From NCBI GenBank assembly GCA_037355855.1, contig CM074758.1:4127001-4191000 (forward strand): DNA of 64,000 bases. The letters run 5' to 3'. This DNA is from Pseudo-nitzschia pungens. Lineage: Eukaryota > Bacillariophyta > Bacillariophyceae > Bacillariales > Bacillariaceae. Within the stretch, counting starts at the first letter, position 1, and the number at the start of each line of letters is the position of its first letter. Below are positions 44,001 through 55,565 of the stretch, piece by piece. Under the pieces are notes generated by a model. That model saw only the letters and a program-made list of their open reading frames with translations. It made no database searches and was not told where the DNA came from. The translations under genes and the position numbers were made by a program.

Positions 44001-46222
44001 ACGCGCTTTGTAGCATCACATAAAACATGAGCAGCCAGAACCGGATTGGGATCAGGAGTTCTGGAGTTGTCAAGGCTGATATTCTTCCTGATAACAGCAA
44101 TAGGACATGCCTGAAACCTGGGATGAGTCTGAAGCAATTCGTTGTAGTGGTCAAGATCAAAACTCTGCATGTAGGATCCAAGGAGAAAACCACAGGTGAC
44201 AATAACTGGGGCCTGTATGTGGTCAAACTTCAGGTCCATGTCACGGTCTCTGAGCCTCTGGAGCAACTGGACAGAAAAGAGAGTCTCCAGGGAAACACTG
44301 TGTCCCACAAAGAAGCGTAGGTGAGGAGCAGTTCTGCTGCGAAGCCAGAGCTGAGCAACATACAATTCCAAGGTTTTCCTGTCAGGAAGGGTAGTCCAAA
44401 GCTTGGTAACAGGCTTGGCCTTGGGGTTGAGCCGGGCTCTTGAGGGAAAAACATACAACACCAGGCGCTTGTCAACAGTCCAGAGCAGATCCAAAGCTTC
44501 CTTGAGAGACTTGAGCAGTTCATCATACAGTTCCCCAGGGCGTTGTGACATCAACCTTGGAGGGGACACAGTGACAAAAGAACTATGGGAACACTTGGTA
44601 CCTGCAGTGACATCCACTGGAGCCCGGGAATCACTTGAGCAAACCCCTCAGCGTTGGAGGAAATGCCTAGCAGAAGAGGACAAGACAGTAGCATCACCAC
44701 CACCAGGAAGAAAGGACACTGATTTGGAGGCGGAAGCATCATCAACCGCAGTTGGCGCAGGTGTAGGAGGTCTCTTCTTGAAATGCCAGTGGGAGCCAAG
44801 CACCCGGTTAGCTGCCAACCATACTTTTCCTTCAGTGCTGGGCAGAAGGTTGCCCTCACAATACAAGTCATCAAAACACTCAGGAGACATCTTGACCAAA
44901 CCAATAAGACATTTCTTCAGAGCCTGGCCAGAGGGTTGCTTGGTCCAGGCTGGGGCAGAGCCTTGAAAGCATGCAGAGGCAAGAGAAGCCAAGGAATCTA
45001 CAGAGGCAATGCGCCAATCAGGATTGTCCGGAAAAGCCTGAGCGTAAACAGGAGGGATGGCAGTCTGGCAAATATCATGGATGGATTTCTTGTCTTTACC
45101 CTCCTTCTTGCTGAAAAAGTGTGTAGGGCTTGGGCACCCAGCCCATAAGCGGGAACCTGTTGGAGATTTGCGAAAGGCTTGAATCGCAGGAGGTGTGGGA
45201 GACCTGCCAGAGCAGGGACCCTGACCATAAAAACACCAGAAGAAGGAATCAGAATGAGCCCTGTTTGCAGCAGCCAGAGCCTCCTTGTGGTGGGATTGGC
45301 GTGCTTGCTGCTGAGAGGAAACAGACTTCTGGGCAGAGGAAAAGGCAAGAGTAGATTGCTTGAGGATAGATGAAGCAGGGACCTTGCCTGAGGTCACAGA
45401 ACCCATTGGTGTGTGTCAAGACGGCTGGTGGCCTGTCAGCTGGGAGCCTGACTGCGGGGATCCTGGCTGCTGGGAGCCTGACTGCTGGGAGCCTGACTGC
45501 TGGGAACCTGACTACTGGGATCCTGACTGCTGGGATCCTGACTGCTGGGAGCCTGACTGCTGGGATCCTGACTGCTGGGATCCTGACTGCTGGGATCCTG
45601 ACTGCTGGGAGCCTGACTGCTGAGATCCTGACTGCTGGGAGCCTGACTGCTGGGAGCTTGACTGTTGAGAAGCGAACTGCTGGGAGCCTGACTGTTGAGA
45701 GCCTGGCTGCTGGGATCCTGGCTGCTGGGAGCCTGGCTGCTGGGAGCCTGGCTGCTGGGATCCTGACTGCTGGGAGCCTGTCAGCTGGGGGTCTGACGGC
45801 AGAGTACCTGACTGCTGAGAGCCTGGCTGCTAGGAGCCTAACTGAGAAGCTGCTGGCAGAGAAGAAGGCTGCAAGGAATCCCCTGGAGCAGATTCAGTGC
45901 CAAGCATAACAGTATCAGAAAGCACACTTGCAGATGAGGATACAGAAGAAGAGGAAGACATATCGTCAACAGAAGACCCATGCATAGAGGATGAAGAGGC
46001 TGAGGAGGCTGATGAAGAGGATGATCTGGTAGCAAGAGCAGGAGAAGGAGTGGCGCGAGCAGAGTTGGCACTAGAATGTCTTGGAGGGGTCTGTTGCACA
46101 AAGGGACGCTTGCTAGACCGAGACCCAGAGGCAGACCTAGCAGAAGAAGATGGCGTGGAAGATCTTTTCTTCCGGGAAGCAGCTTGGGTGGTGGGCCACC
46201 CCTTATTAGGAGGGGGAGGCAT
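44001..46222 (-). pseudogene. LINE-G ORF1 (copy G3A), truncated, with four nonsense codons
   Basis: ATG at 46222 (MPPPPNKGWPT). Stops at 45830-45832, 45512-45514 and 44648-44650, plus one near 45417, while the frame is otherwise kept. Relative to G2 it lacks FB, so it shows the empty site (CTGGCCAGG at about 44925-44933, minus strand). The Gly-Ser-Gln-Gln repeat is much longer here. The C-terminal third is lost at about 44001, where the sequence jumps to the 3' tail. Confidence 0.85.
45430..45795 (-). repeat. 15-base minisatellite inside ORF1 (GSQQS/P repeat)
   Basis: About two dozen tandem copies of a unit close to GGATCCCAGCAGTCA (minus strand), encoding Gly-Ser-Gln-Gln-Ser or Pro. Copy G2 has only about eight looser copies at the same place (11390-11520). 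Confidence 0.9.
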
Positions 46223-46348
46223 TGGACCAGAAGGGGAGCAGCTGATTGCAGAGACACCAGCTGAGGGCAGAAGGGGCAACAGGAACGCTACTTGGATGCA
46301 GAAAAACCAGGGGATGACACAAGCCTGGGCCGGAGAAGCACCGGTTGA

Positions 46349-46365
46349 GGGCAAATCAACAGCAG
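46349..46365. repeat. Target-site duplication of N1-d, left copy
   Basis: GGGCAAATCAACAGCAG, repeated at 51097-51113 in the LINE-G leader array. Confidence 0.93.
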
Positions 46366-46695
46366 TATAATATAATATACTTATTTAAGTAGGAAAATCC
46401 ACCGAAGGTGGTTAAAAGCTACTCAGTCTGTAACCAGACTTTATCATCGCCTCAATCAAAGAGTCAGGACCCCAAGTTGTAGAACGACGCGCCGCCTCAA
46501 CCATGGGGGATTATGCCCCAGGTTGTAAAGACGACTATTTGGCAAACGAACCTTGGTAAGAAACAGGAAAAAACAAACCAGTCCAGAGCACAACAGACAC
46601 TGCTGTTGCAAAGCGTACAGGAGATGGGGTAACAAGAACGTGAAAGGGAAAGACACAAGCAAAACTGTCCCTGGAATGCTGCTGTAAAGCATCAG

Positions 46696-46699
46696 TAAT
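46696..46699. repeat. Short target-site duplication of LTR-B, left (TAAT)
   Basis: TAAT precedes LTR-B and recurs at 49585-49588, where N1-d resumes. A 5-base duplication with one later change (GTAAT/ATAAT) is also possible. Confidence 0.7.
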
Positions 46700-47622
46700 T
46701 ATGAAGATATTCAAGGTGGGTGCTATGATCTGTGCTAAGGTTCCTGTGTAGGAGAGTGTACTGGGGCTACAGGCAGCAGCCTCCAGTAGCTGACTAACAG
46801 GTGCTAAGCTGAGTGCTGAGCTGTGTGCTAAATGGTTAGCAACAGGCTTAGCAACAGGTTTAGCAACAGGCTTAGCAACAGGCTTAGCAACAGGCTTAGC
46901 AACAGACCTATCCTGATTAGTATGGATGCTAGCAGAAGTTACTAGGGTCGTCGCGTACGATTTGTACCAATTGTACGTACCCTGAGTAAAGCACCTGTTA
47001 TGGTATAGCTAAATGCTACAGGGTTAGGGTTGCTAATGCTACGAGATACTGAAAGATACTATGCTACCGCCGGGGTCGGGTCATTGGTGTATAATATGTA
47101 CCATGACCGGATACCCGGCCCAAACAGTTACCAAACGTGCTAGCATAAGTGAGCTAGCATACGATTGGATCGCTAATAATTAAGCGAAGCTACGCTACTC
47201 CGTGCGATACGCTACTCCGTAGAATACAGTACTGGAGCTACGGAGCTCTGTTATTATACGAGTTATCGGAACGCTCTGTTATTATACGAGTTAGCGAAAC
47301 GCTGATACGATACGATACAGAGCTGAGCTGCGCTCAGCTCCTGCCACGATATATTCACTCTTTTCTTTATGCTCTAAAATAAACACGCCTATCATGCCCT
47401 CCCCTTACGACCGATTCCGATGTACCTCTAGGGAAGTGCCTTGTATTGCCTAAGTGTATGCAATAGACCTTGAACAGTCCACTGTAGACTCACCCTTTGC
47501 CAGGGATATACGTGTTGTTATTGTTAAGGCTTTCCCCTTTTTTTTCCAGTACGCAGTACAAGACGTTTATCTACGAGACGATTCAAGTTCCACGAAGATT
47601 GCTGACGAGCAATATCAACGCA
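46700..47622 (+). repeat. 5' LTR of LTR-B
   Basis: Starts TATGAAGATAT and ends ATATCAACGCA. It matches 30738-29906 in reverse. Contains about six tandem copies of a 12-base CTTAGCAACAGG unit (46838-46915) and the inverted repeat GAGCTGAGCTGCGCTCAGCTC-like block near 47322-47341. Confidence 0.82.
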
Positions 47623-48613
47623 GTTTATCAGACCGGGACGCCGGCTAGAGCGTGTGAAGAAACCCAGCTGGCTGATCACCACTGGCATCCATGCCTACAC
47701 TTGGATGTAAAACATCAGCTTATTGGACCTACAGCTGACATCGCGAGATCCCTGATGTTAATGGGGAGCCCTTCCCCAGACACGCGACCGACCGGAGCCC
47801 ACACATCCACCTCTGGGGCCTGTTGATACGCAGTTGTTGATACAGTAGATGAGCATCATGGTGGCACCATGGAGGCTCGATCCGGTAGGGGAAGGAGCAG
47901 GACGTGGAGAAAGCAGCGTCCATGATTTCCTGTTATTTTTACAGGATTCAAGGGGGACGCTTGCTTGCCACGGATGGAACCACACTAGAAAAGAATTTTC
48001 GTGGAGACAGACCACCACGTACTTTCCAGTGAAGACAGTGTCCAGCAGACCAAGGACATGACGTCAGGCCCATCCGAAATAACGAGGCGCAGACAACCTC
48101 GAACCTGCTATACCATCGAATTTTTTGATTTTTAGCCAAGGGAACTTGGAATCAGACAAGCCAAGAACCCTGAGATCTGTCATATCTCAGAATCAAATCG
48201 ATTGGTCCAGAGCAGAGCAGAAAGACCGGATAGAATTCTTCTTTTGGTCGTAACCAACCATTCAACCATCGAATCGGAACCATCGATGTGGATACCTTTC
48301 TAGCCAACCATCGAATCGGAACCATCGATGTGGATACCTTTTTTAGACGTCGGCACGAAACAGTTGACATGGAAACGCTGACGTGATACCTTTCCTTTCG
48401 GAATTGTCGATACAGAACAATCGACACAAACCACCGATTCAGATGTTCTTCTTTTGGATGACGACACGGAAACGTCGACACGATACCTTTTTCTTTTGGC
48501 CGTCATCGATACAGACCTTCGATCGACAACTTGGATGGAAACAGTCCCCACCACAAAAGAATTTGGTTTAGAAACTGAAGCAAGTTAGTTACTCAGAGCA
48601 AGTCAAGTTAACC
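47623..48613 (+). other. LTR-B leader
   Basis: About 990 non-coding bases between the LTR and gag. It starts GTTTATCAGACC, a possible primer-binding site with imperfect similarity to the tRNA-Met type. Contains repeated ATCGAATCGGAACCATCGA phrases (48270-48330). Confidence 0.65.
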
Positions 48614-49047
48614 ATGGCCAAGCAAACTAGAAGCCAAGCCGCCGCCGCTGCAGCCGCCGGAGACGGCGCTCCTGGAGCTGTCCCTGGAGGTGGCGCTGCC
48701 CCTGGAGGCGGCGCTGTCCCTGGAGGCGACGCTCCTCCGCCTGGAGTTGCCCCTGGAGCTGGAGCCGGCGCCACTGGAGCTGTCCCTGGAGTCGCTGGCG
48801 CCGCCGTTGTTGGAGCGCTCCCCCCTGCCGGAGCACCTGGAGTCCCTCCTGTTGCATCTGCTGCATTTGGAGTCTCCAGGATCCAACAAGAGCCCAACCT
48901 CGACATCCAACCACGATCTGAGATGATCCTGCCTGCTGTTGCTGAAGACCTGAGAGCAATGCGCAACAAGAATGCAGCTCGGATTGCTGCTGAGACTGAT
49001 GCAGCCGCCGATGCCACCGCCGACACTGTAGGCGGTGCTCCTAGACG
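48614..49047 (+). pseudogene. Gag N-terminal fragment of LTR-B
   Basis: ATG at 48614 (MAKQTRSQAAAAAAAGDGAP) with Ala/Pro/Gly-rich repeats, then the conserved AFGVSRIQQEPNLDIQPRSE and ILPAVAEDLRAMRNKNAARI also seen in LTR-A gag. The frame stays open to 49132, but similarity to gag is lost near 49047, where the internal deletion probably begins. Only about 145 residues of gag remain, so it cannot form particles alone. The G+C-rich, Ala-rich start differs from the LINE coding style. Confidence 0.7.
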
Positions 49048-49491
49048 AGGATGCAGTACCAAGTCTTACAATCAACGCCCTGCATACTCCGTTGTACGAG
49101 CGCGCCTACACCTATGGACGCGAGCGATTTGAACTGGATCCCCGCTGTAGGGATTCTGTCATCCGCTTACAAGCATGTTCGATGGGACGATGCAGTCGAA
49201 CCAGTCGATCCCGAGCTCTATACGATCTCCAGACGACGGCAGGAGCAATGACGCTCTTTGATGGACCTGTATTCAGGACGCCCATCTGCCGTGAGTACAT
49301 TGTACTAAGAACCACTGCTGAAGAGCCAGTAAGCAGCGGATAGCGCAGGAGCGCAAGTACTAGTAGAAGACCAAGCAAGACACCGCATCAGATAGCGGGG
49401 ACAGAATGGCGTGGTACTCCCGTCCTCATGGTGAATGCTGACGTTAGTGTTGCAGTACTACCAAGACCTGTGGGGACTTGGCCTCTTATGG
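49048..49491 (+). other. Residual internal sequence of LTR-B, unplaced
   Basis: Open frames of up to 102 codons (49035-49343) but no recognisable pol motif. Probably the 3' end of the internal region joined to gag by deletion. Confidence 0.4.
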
Positions 49492-49584
49492 CGTTCCCTT
49501 ATTTTTTCCAGTACGCAGTACAAGACGTTTATCTACGAGACGATTCAAGTTCCACGAAGATTGCTGACAAGCAATATCAACGCA
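49492..49584 (+). repeat. Truncated 3' LTR of LTR-B
   Basis: Matches the last 90 or so bases of the 5' LTR (from TTTTTTCCAGTACGCAGTAC to ATATCAACGCA). The rest of the 3' LTR is deleted. Confidence 0.82.
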
Positions 49585-51096
49585 TAATGCTAGTGGTCAG
49601 CCAACACAAGCAAAACCCTTCCTCAGATACATAGTATCAGTAATGCAAGTGGTCAGCGTACAAAAGCAAAACTCCTCTCTAAATGCTGGATTGCAGCATC
49701 AGTAATGCAAGTAGTCATCCCCAAACACATTCCCGTACCGTACCGTATGGTACATCAAAAGAACACGAGCGAAATTTCCCAGGTAATGCTCGTGTACCAT
49801 ACCGTGTACTGCACAACACTTAGAGGCATTGGAGCCTACTACCAAATTCGTAACAGCTGCTGCTGTCCTCCTGTTAGAACTTCGTAGTAGCTTGGAAACA
49901 AGGGCTCTAAGTGATGACACTTATGGACCATCAGGGCTGTAGGCTTGAAAACAGATCACAGCTGTACTGTGAACTGGAGGGGTATATGTTGGTGGTGGAG
50001 CGTTAAGTAACATGTACTTAGCAGCTTTGGGGCTTGGGTCAGAAAAACAGTAGGTCCATAATCGAAAACAATTATGGTCCAGCAGGGCAGTAGACTTGAA
50101 AACAGATGACAGTTGAAGAATGCATCTGAGAGGGTTATGTAGGTAGGAGAGCCTTAAGCAAACTGTACTTAGCGGCTTTGGGGCTTGGGTCAGAAAACAG
50201 TAGGACCATAAGCGAAAACACTTATGATCCAGCAGGGCAGTAGACTTGAAAACAGATGACAATTATACTGTACACCTGAGAGGGTTATGTAGGTGGTGGA
50301 GCCTTAAGCAAACTGTACTTAGCGGCTTTGGGGCTTGGGTCAGAAAACAGTAGGACCATAAGTGAAACACTTATGGTCCAGCAGGGCAGTAGACTTGAAA
50401 ACAGATGACATTTATACTGTACACCTGAGAGGGTTATGTAGGTGGTGGAGGCTTGGGTCAAAAAACAGTAGGACCATAAGCGAAAACACATATGGTCCAG
50501 CAGGGCAATGGACTTGAAAACAGATGACAGCTGGAATTTCTTGTAGAAATATTCCTACAGTGGAAGGGGCTGTTTGTGAACTACACCTTGAAAAGACTTA
50601 GCGGACTTAGCAAGGAACCTTGAAGAATGTAGAACGTTAAGTGGAAATCACTTAGGAAGCTTGGAAACAATGTAGAACATTAAGTATAATATATACTTAA
50701 GGGCCTTGAGGGTGGAGCTTGGAAACAGATCGAAGCAGTACGTAAGACGGCAACAGTAAGACGGCAACAGTATTAGAAGTATTTTCGAATCGCTGTAGAA
50801 TCAGTACTGGAGGTGCTGTAGAAAATTATGTGTCGGTTTTGTTGTTTTGGTTGTTGCTGCTGCTCGATCGGCCAAGTGGTGAATTGGCAACCAAATCAAC
50901 CAAAAGAAGCAGCCAGCAACTGAACCAATAGCAGAAACAAAGAGCGCAGGTCTTGGTTAATACGTGTAGGTCCTGGGGTTGTGATTGGTGGTGTAAAAGG
51001 GAGCGAGATATCGCATGGTAAAGTTGTGTAGAAATCTACGTATTTTTAGTACTGGAACATTGGAACGTCGGACAAAATGCGCGATGCGCAAATTGT

Positions 51097-51113
51097 GGGC
51101 AAATCAACAGCAG
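51097..51113. repeat. Target-site duplication of N1-d, right copy
   Basis: Exact copy of 46349-46365. Confidence 0.93.
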
Positions 51114-53327
51114 AAAACCTCCAGTGGAGTGCAGAAGCAACAACAGAAACGCCGCTTTGGATGTAGAGGTGCCAGGTGATAGCAAAAGCTGGGGCAGAAG
51201 AAGCAGCAGGTGAATGCAGAAGCAACAACAGAACCGCCACTTGGGTGCAGAAATGCCTGATGATGACAAAAGCTGGGGCAGTAGAATCACCAGTTGAGTG
51301 CAGAAGCAACAACAGAACCGCCACTTGGATGCTGAAAAGCCACAGCAGAAAAGCAACCAGCTGGGTGCAGGAGCAACAACAGACACGCCGCTTGGATGTA
51401 GAAGTGCCAGGTGATGACAGATGCCAGGGCAGGAGAAGCACCGGTTGAGGGCAAATCAACAGCAGAAAACCTCCAGTGGAGTGCAGAAGCAACAACAGAA
51501 ACGCCGCGTTGGATGTAGAGGTGCCAGGTGATAGCAAAAGCCGGGGCAGTAGAAGCACCAGTTGAATGCAGAAGCAACAACAGAACCGCTGCTTGGGTGA
51601 AGAAATGCCAGTTGATGACAAAGGCCAGGCCACAGCAGAAAAGCAACCAGCAGTTGAGTGCAGAAGCAACAACAGAAACGCCGCTTGGGTGCAGAAATAC
51701 CAGGTGATAACAAAAGCCGGGGCAGTAGAAGCACCGGTTGAGGGCAGATCAACAGCAGAAAAACCACCAGTTGAATGCAGAAACAACAACAGAAACGCCG
51801 CTTAGGTGCAAAATTGTAGGCTGGGTAACAGGGTAGAGCAGCAACAACAGGTCCAACTTTGGGCTGGACAAGGAAAAGCTCCAGGGGAACCAAAAGAAAA
51901 GACTGGAGCACTACCAGAAGAGTCACGTTCGAAACCCACAGAGGTGCTCTGGAGTTTCAGAATTTAGAATCCCAGTAGACCACTGCAAATCGTGTAGAAA
52001 CTGCAGCAAATTGGCTTGTAGACTTGTAGGGACCAAAAGGGAACAGGGCAGCTGCTTGTGTAGAAACTAGGGGCTTTAGTAGGAACACTTAGGGACCGGG
52101 GGATATCAATGGCAGGGCACACTTAAAAGGCTCAGGAGGGAACTTGAAGTTCAAACTCGCGAGTACTTATAAGTGGAAACAGTATCCAGGGGCAATTGGC
52201 TTGAAAACAGGGACCTTGAGCGCGACACTTATGGACAAGGGAAGCTGCCTGCTTGGAAACAAGGGGAGTAATTAAGGGTAGAAACAGTATCCAGGGGCAA
52301 TTGGCTTGAAAACAGGTACCTTGAGGGAGATACTTAGGGACCGGGGAAGCTGCTTGCTTGAAAACAGGGGCTTTAGTAGAAACACCTAGGGACCAGAGGG
52401 AGGCTTGTGTCTTGAAAACAGTGTCGAACTTGAAGTTCAAGTTGGGGTTGCTTAATAGCGAAATCACTTAGGGATCAGGTAACCCGCGAACACTTAGGGA
52501 CCAGAGAAACTGTAGTCTTGAAAACAAGGGGGGATAGTAGCTGTAGTCTTGGAAACAAGAGTGCACTAAGTAGGAGGTACTTAGGGATCGGTTGGTCTTG
52601 GCTTGAAAACGGCTTGAAAACAGATGTAGTAGGGGGAGCCTTAAGCGATAACACTTAGGGACTGGGGGGCTTGGCTAGGAAACAGGGTAGCTCTTAAGTG
52701 AAAGGTACTTAAGAAGCAGGAGGCTATTGGCTTGAAAATAGGGAGGGAACTGGAAGATATGCTCGCGAGAACTTGCAAATACTTAGGGATCAGCAAGCAG
52801 GAACCTTCTAGAAGGGGGGGGTATGTGTGTGTTCGACAACTTCAACTTGAAAAGACTTAGGAAACTCAGCAAGGAACCTTGAAGAATGTAGAACGTTAAG
52901 TGGATATCACTTAAGGGGCTTGAAAGACTGTATAGCGTTAAATAATAAGGTAGCTTGAAAACAGATCGAAAAAAACAAACCGAGCTCGGAGACAAAGCGG
53001 AAGCCAAACAGCAGCTGTAGAATTAGTACTGGATGCGCTGTAGAATTTATGTGTCCTTTTGCTTGTTGCCGAAGCTCGTTGCTGCCGAATCGATCGACCG
53101 ACCGGCAGAGGAAACAAGCAACCACAGCAACCAAAGGAAGCAAGGAGCAGCCAAACAAACAGCAGAATCAGATAGGGGAGGTCTCTGTTAATAGGTGTAG
53201 TGCTTGGTTTTGTTGTAGGAGCTTTAGAAGTGAGTGAGATATCAAAGGGGAAAGTTGTGTAGAAATCTACGTGTTTTAAGTACTGGAACATCGGAACGTC
53301 GGACAAAATTGCGCGTCGCAAAATTGT
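51114..53327 (-). promoter_or_regulatory. LINE-G G3A 5' leader, main part
   Basis: Minus-strand leader from the 5' hairpin at 53327 to the tandem array (51114-51800). The array is shorter than in G2 (about 0.85 kb including 46223-46365, against 2.5 kb) and its units differ in detail (for example ACAACAGAAACGCCGC in plus orientation). No protein-coding capacity is supported. Confidence 0.75.
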
Positions 53328-53542
53328 GGATCCACCAGATTACAACAGACTATATCAGCCCGATTCTATGCTGACAATCTAACCAGTTTATGCAAGTCCT
53401 ATGTTTGCCCAGACCACTGCATCAAATACAAGAACCAGAACTCTCAATATGGCAAACTGCCACTGTAACACTCTAAGGTAGGAATTCGGAGTAGTATGTA
53501 AAATTGTGAATGCTTAGATACTTTACGAGATATTGTTATGCA
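53328..53542. other. Short unique sequence between G3A and N1-e
   Basis: 215 bases without similarity to the other elements in the window. It does not match the flank of G5 at 36370 or the leader sequence expected if G3 had simply inserted into G5. Confidence 0.5.
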
Positions 53543-55266
53543 ACAATTTGCGCATCGCGCATTTTGTCCGACGTTCCGATGTTCCAGTACTAAAAATAGG
53601 TAGATTTCTACACAACTTTACCATGCGATATCTCGCTCCCTTTTACACCACCAATCACAACCCCAGGACCTACATGTATTAACCAAGACCTGCGCTCTTT
53701 GTTTCTGCTATTGTTTCAGTTGCTGGCTGCTTCTTTTGGTTGATTTGGTTGCCAATTCACCACTCGGCCGATCGATCGAGCAGCAGCAACAACCAAAACA
53801 AAACCGACACATAATTTTCTACAGCACTTCCAGTACAGATTCTACCGTACAGCAAAACCGACAACAACGTTGTATTTCTGCTTCGATCTGTTTCCCAGCT
53901 CCATTCCAAGGCCCTTAAGTATATCTTATACTTAATGCTCTACACTGTTTCCAAGCTGCTTAAGTGATTCTCACTTAATGTTCTTCCACTGTAGGAATAT
54001 TTCTACACGAAATTCCAGATGTCATCTGTTTTCAAGTCTACTGCCCTGCTGGACCATATGTGTTTTCGCTTATGGTCCTACTGTTTTATGACCCAAGCCC
54101 CAAAGCCGCTAAGTACAGTTTGCTTAAGGCTCCACCACCTACATATACCTCTCAGGTGTACAGTATAAATGTCATCTGTTTTCAAGTCTACTGCCCTGCT
54201 GGACCATATGTGTTTTCGCTTATGGTCCTACTGTTTTATGACCCAAGCCCCAAAGCCGCTAAGTACAGTTTGCTTAAGGCTCCACCACCTACATAACCCT
54301 CTCAGGTGTACAGAATAATTGTCATCTGTTTTCAAAACTACTGCCCTGCTGGATCATAAGTGTTTTCGCTTATGGTCCTACTGTTTCCTGACCCAAGCCC
54401 CAAAGCCGCTAAGTACAGTTCGCTTAAGGCTCTCCTACCTACATAACCCTCTCAGGTGCACACTTCAACTGTCATCTGTTATCAAGTCTACTGCCCTGCT
54501 GGACCATAAGTGTTTTCGCTTAAGGTCCTATTGTTTTTTGACCCAAGCCCCAAAGCCGCTAAGTACAGTTTGCTTAAGGCTCTCATACCTACATATACCT
54601 CTCAGATGCATTCTTCAACTGTCATCTGTTTTCAAGTCTACTGCCCTGCTGGACCATAAGTGTTTTCGCTTAAGGTCCTACTGTTTTTCTGACCCAAGCC
54701 CCAAAGCCGCTAAGTACAGTAAAGTACAGTTCGCTTAAGGCTCCACCATCTACATATACCTCTCAGATGCACACTTCAACTGTCATCTGTTTTCCAGTCT
54801 ACTGCCCTGCCGGACCATAAGTGATATTTCCTTATGTCCACCTGTTTTTTGACCCAAGCCCCAAAGTCGCTAAGTATTCTTTACTTAATGCACCACCACC
54901 ATTATATACCCCTCCAGTTCACAGTACAGCTGAGACCTGTTTTCAAGCCTACAGCCCTGATGGTCCATAAGTGTTATCACTTAGAGCCCTTGTTTCCAAG
55001 CTACTACGGGAGAGCAAGTTCAAGTTCTAACAGAAGGCCAGCTGTTACGAATTTGAATTTGGTAGTAGGCTCCACTGCCTCTACGTGGCTACTACTAAGT
55101 TCGAACAGGAGGACAGCTGTTCCGAATTTGGTAGTAGGCTCTGCACTTTATGTACCATACAGTGGTAAGGAATGTGTTCGGGGCTGACTACTCGCATTAC
55201 TGATGCTGCAGTCCAGCATTTAGAGAGGAGTTTTGCTTTTGTACGCTGACCACTTGCATTACTGAT
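53543..55266 (+). mobile_element. N1-e, 3' end cut off by G4 insertion
   Basis: Complete 5' end (hairpin TGCGC-ATC-GCGCA), internal hairpin units (54010-54820), very similar to N1-c. It stops at GCATTACTGAT where the tail of G4 begins; the last 350 or so bases expected of N1 are missing and may lie beyond the window. Confidence 0.88.
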
Positions 55267-55565
55267 ATAATATAATATACGTATTTAAATAACTTTAATC
55301 ACCGAAGGTGAAACTAAATTACTCAGTCTGTAACCAGACTTTAACGTCGCCTCCATCATAGAGTCAGGACCCCAAGTGGCAGAACGACAAATTTTCAAAC
55401 AAACCTTGAACATCAAGCAGGGAAAAGGACAAACAAGTCCCACAAAATAGGGACTTGAGAGAAAGTGAAATGGGAATGAAGATCTTGGGATAAGATCCAG
55501 TATCAAAAGGGATGGGACAGGATAAGAAGCAGGAACAGAAGTCAAAACCAAGGTACAAAGTGTAA

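Larger units (their letters stand above)
46700..49584 (+). mobile_element. LTR-B, internally deleted LTR retrotransposon
   Basis: 5' LTR (46700-47622), leader (47623-48613), start of gag (from 48614), then about 450 bases of unplaced sequence and only the last 90 or so bases of the 3' LTR (49492-49584). Protease, integrase, RT and RNase H are absent. It is inserted in N1-d. Confidence 0.85.
46366..51096 (-). mobile_element. N1-d, non-autonomous element split by LTR-B
   Basis: Minus-strand N1 with 5' end at 51096 (hairpin TGCGC-ATC-GCGCA) and tail at 46366. Without LTR-B (46700-49584) and one TAAT it is about 1.84 kb. The internal hairpin units lie at about 50060-50530. It sits in the G3A leader with a 17-base TSD. 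Confidence 0.92.
43964..53327 (-). mobile_element. LINE-G copy G3A, 5'-complete with nearly all 3' sequence missing
   Basis: Starts at 53327 with a full 5' end (hairpin TGCG-ACG-CGCA). It has a leader of about 2.4 kb and ORF1 down to the codons for CDATKR, then jumps directly to the last 36 or so bases of the LINE 3' end (GGTGATTAAAGTTATTTAAA and an ATT tail, 44000-43964). Interrupted by N1-d (46366-51096). Confidence 0.85.

Noticed and set aside
48608..49075. Ser/Gly- and Ala-rich minus-strand ORFs opposite gag
   Set aside because: They are antisense to the GC-rich gag start; the plus-strand frame is the one conserved between LTR-A and LTR-B.
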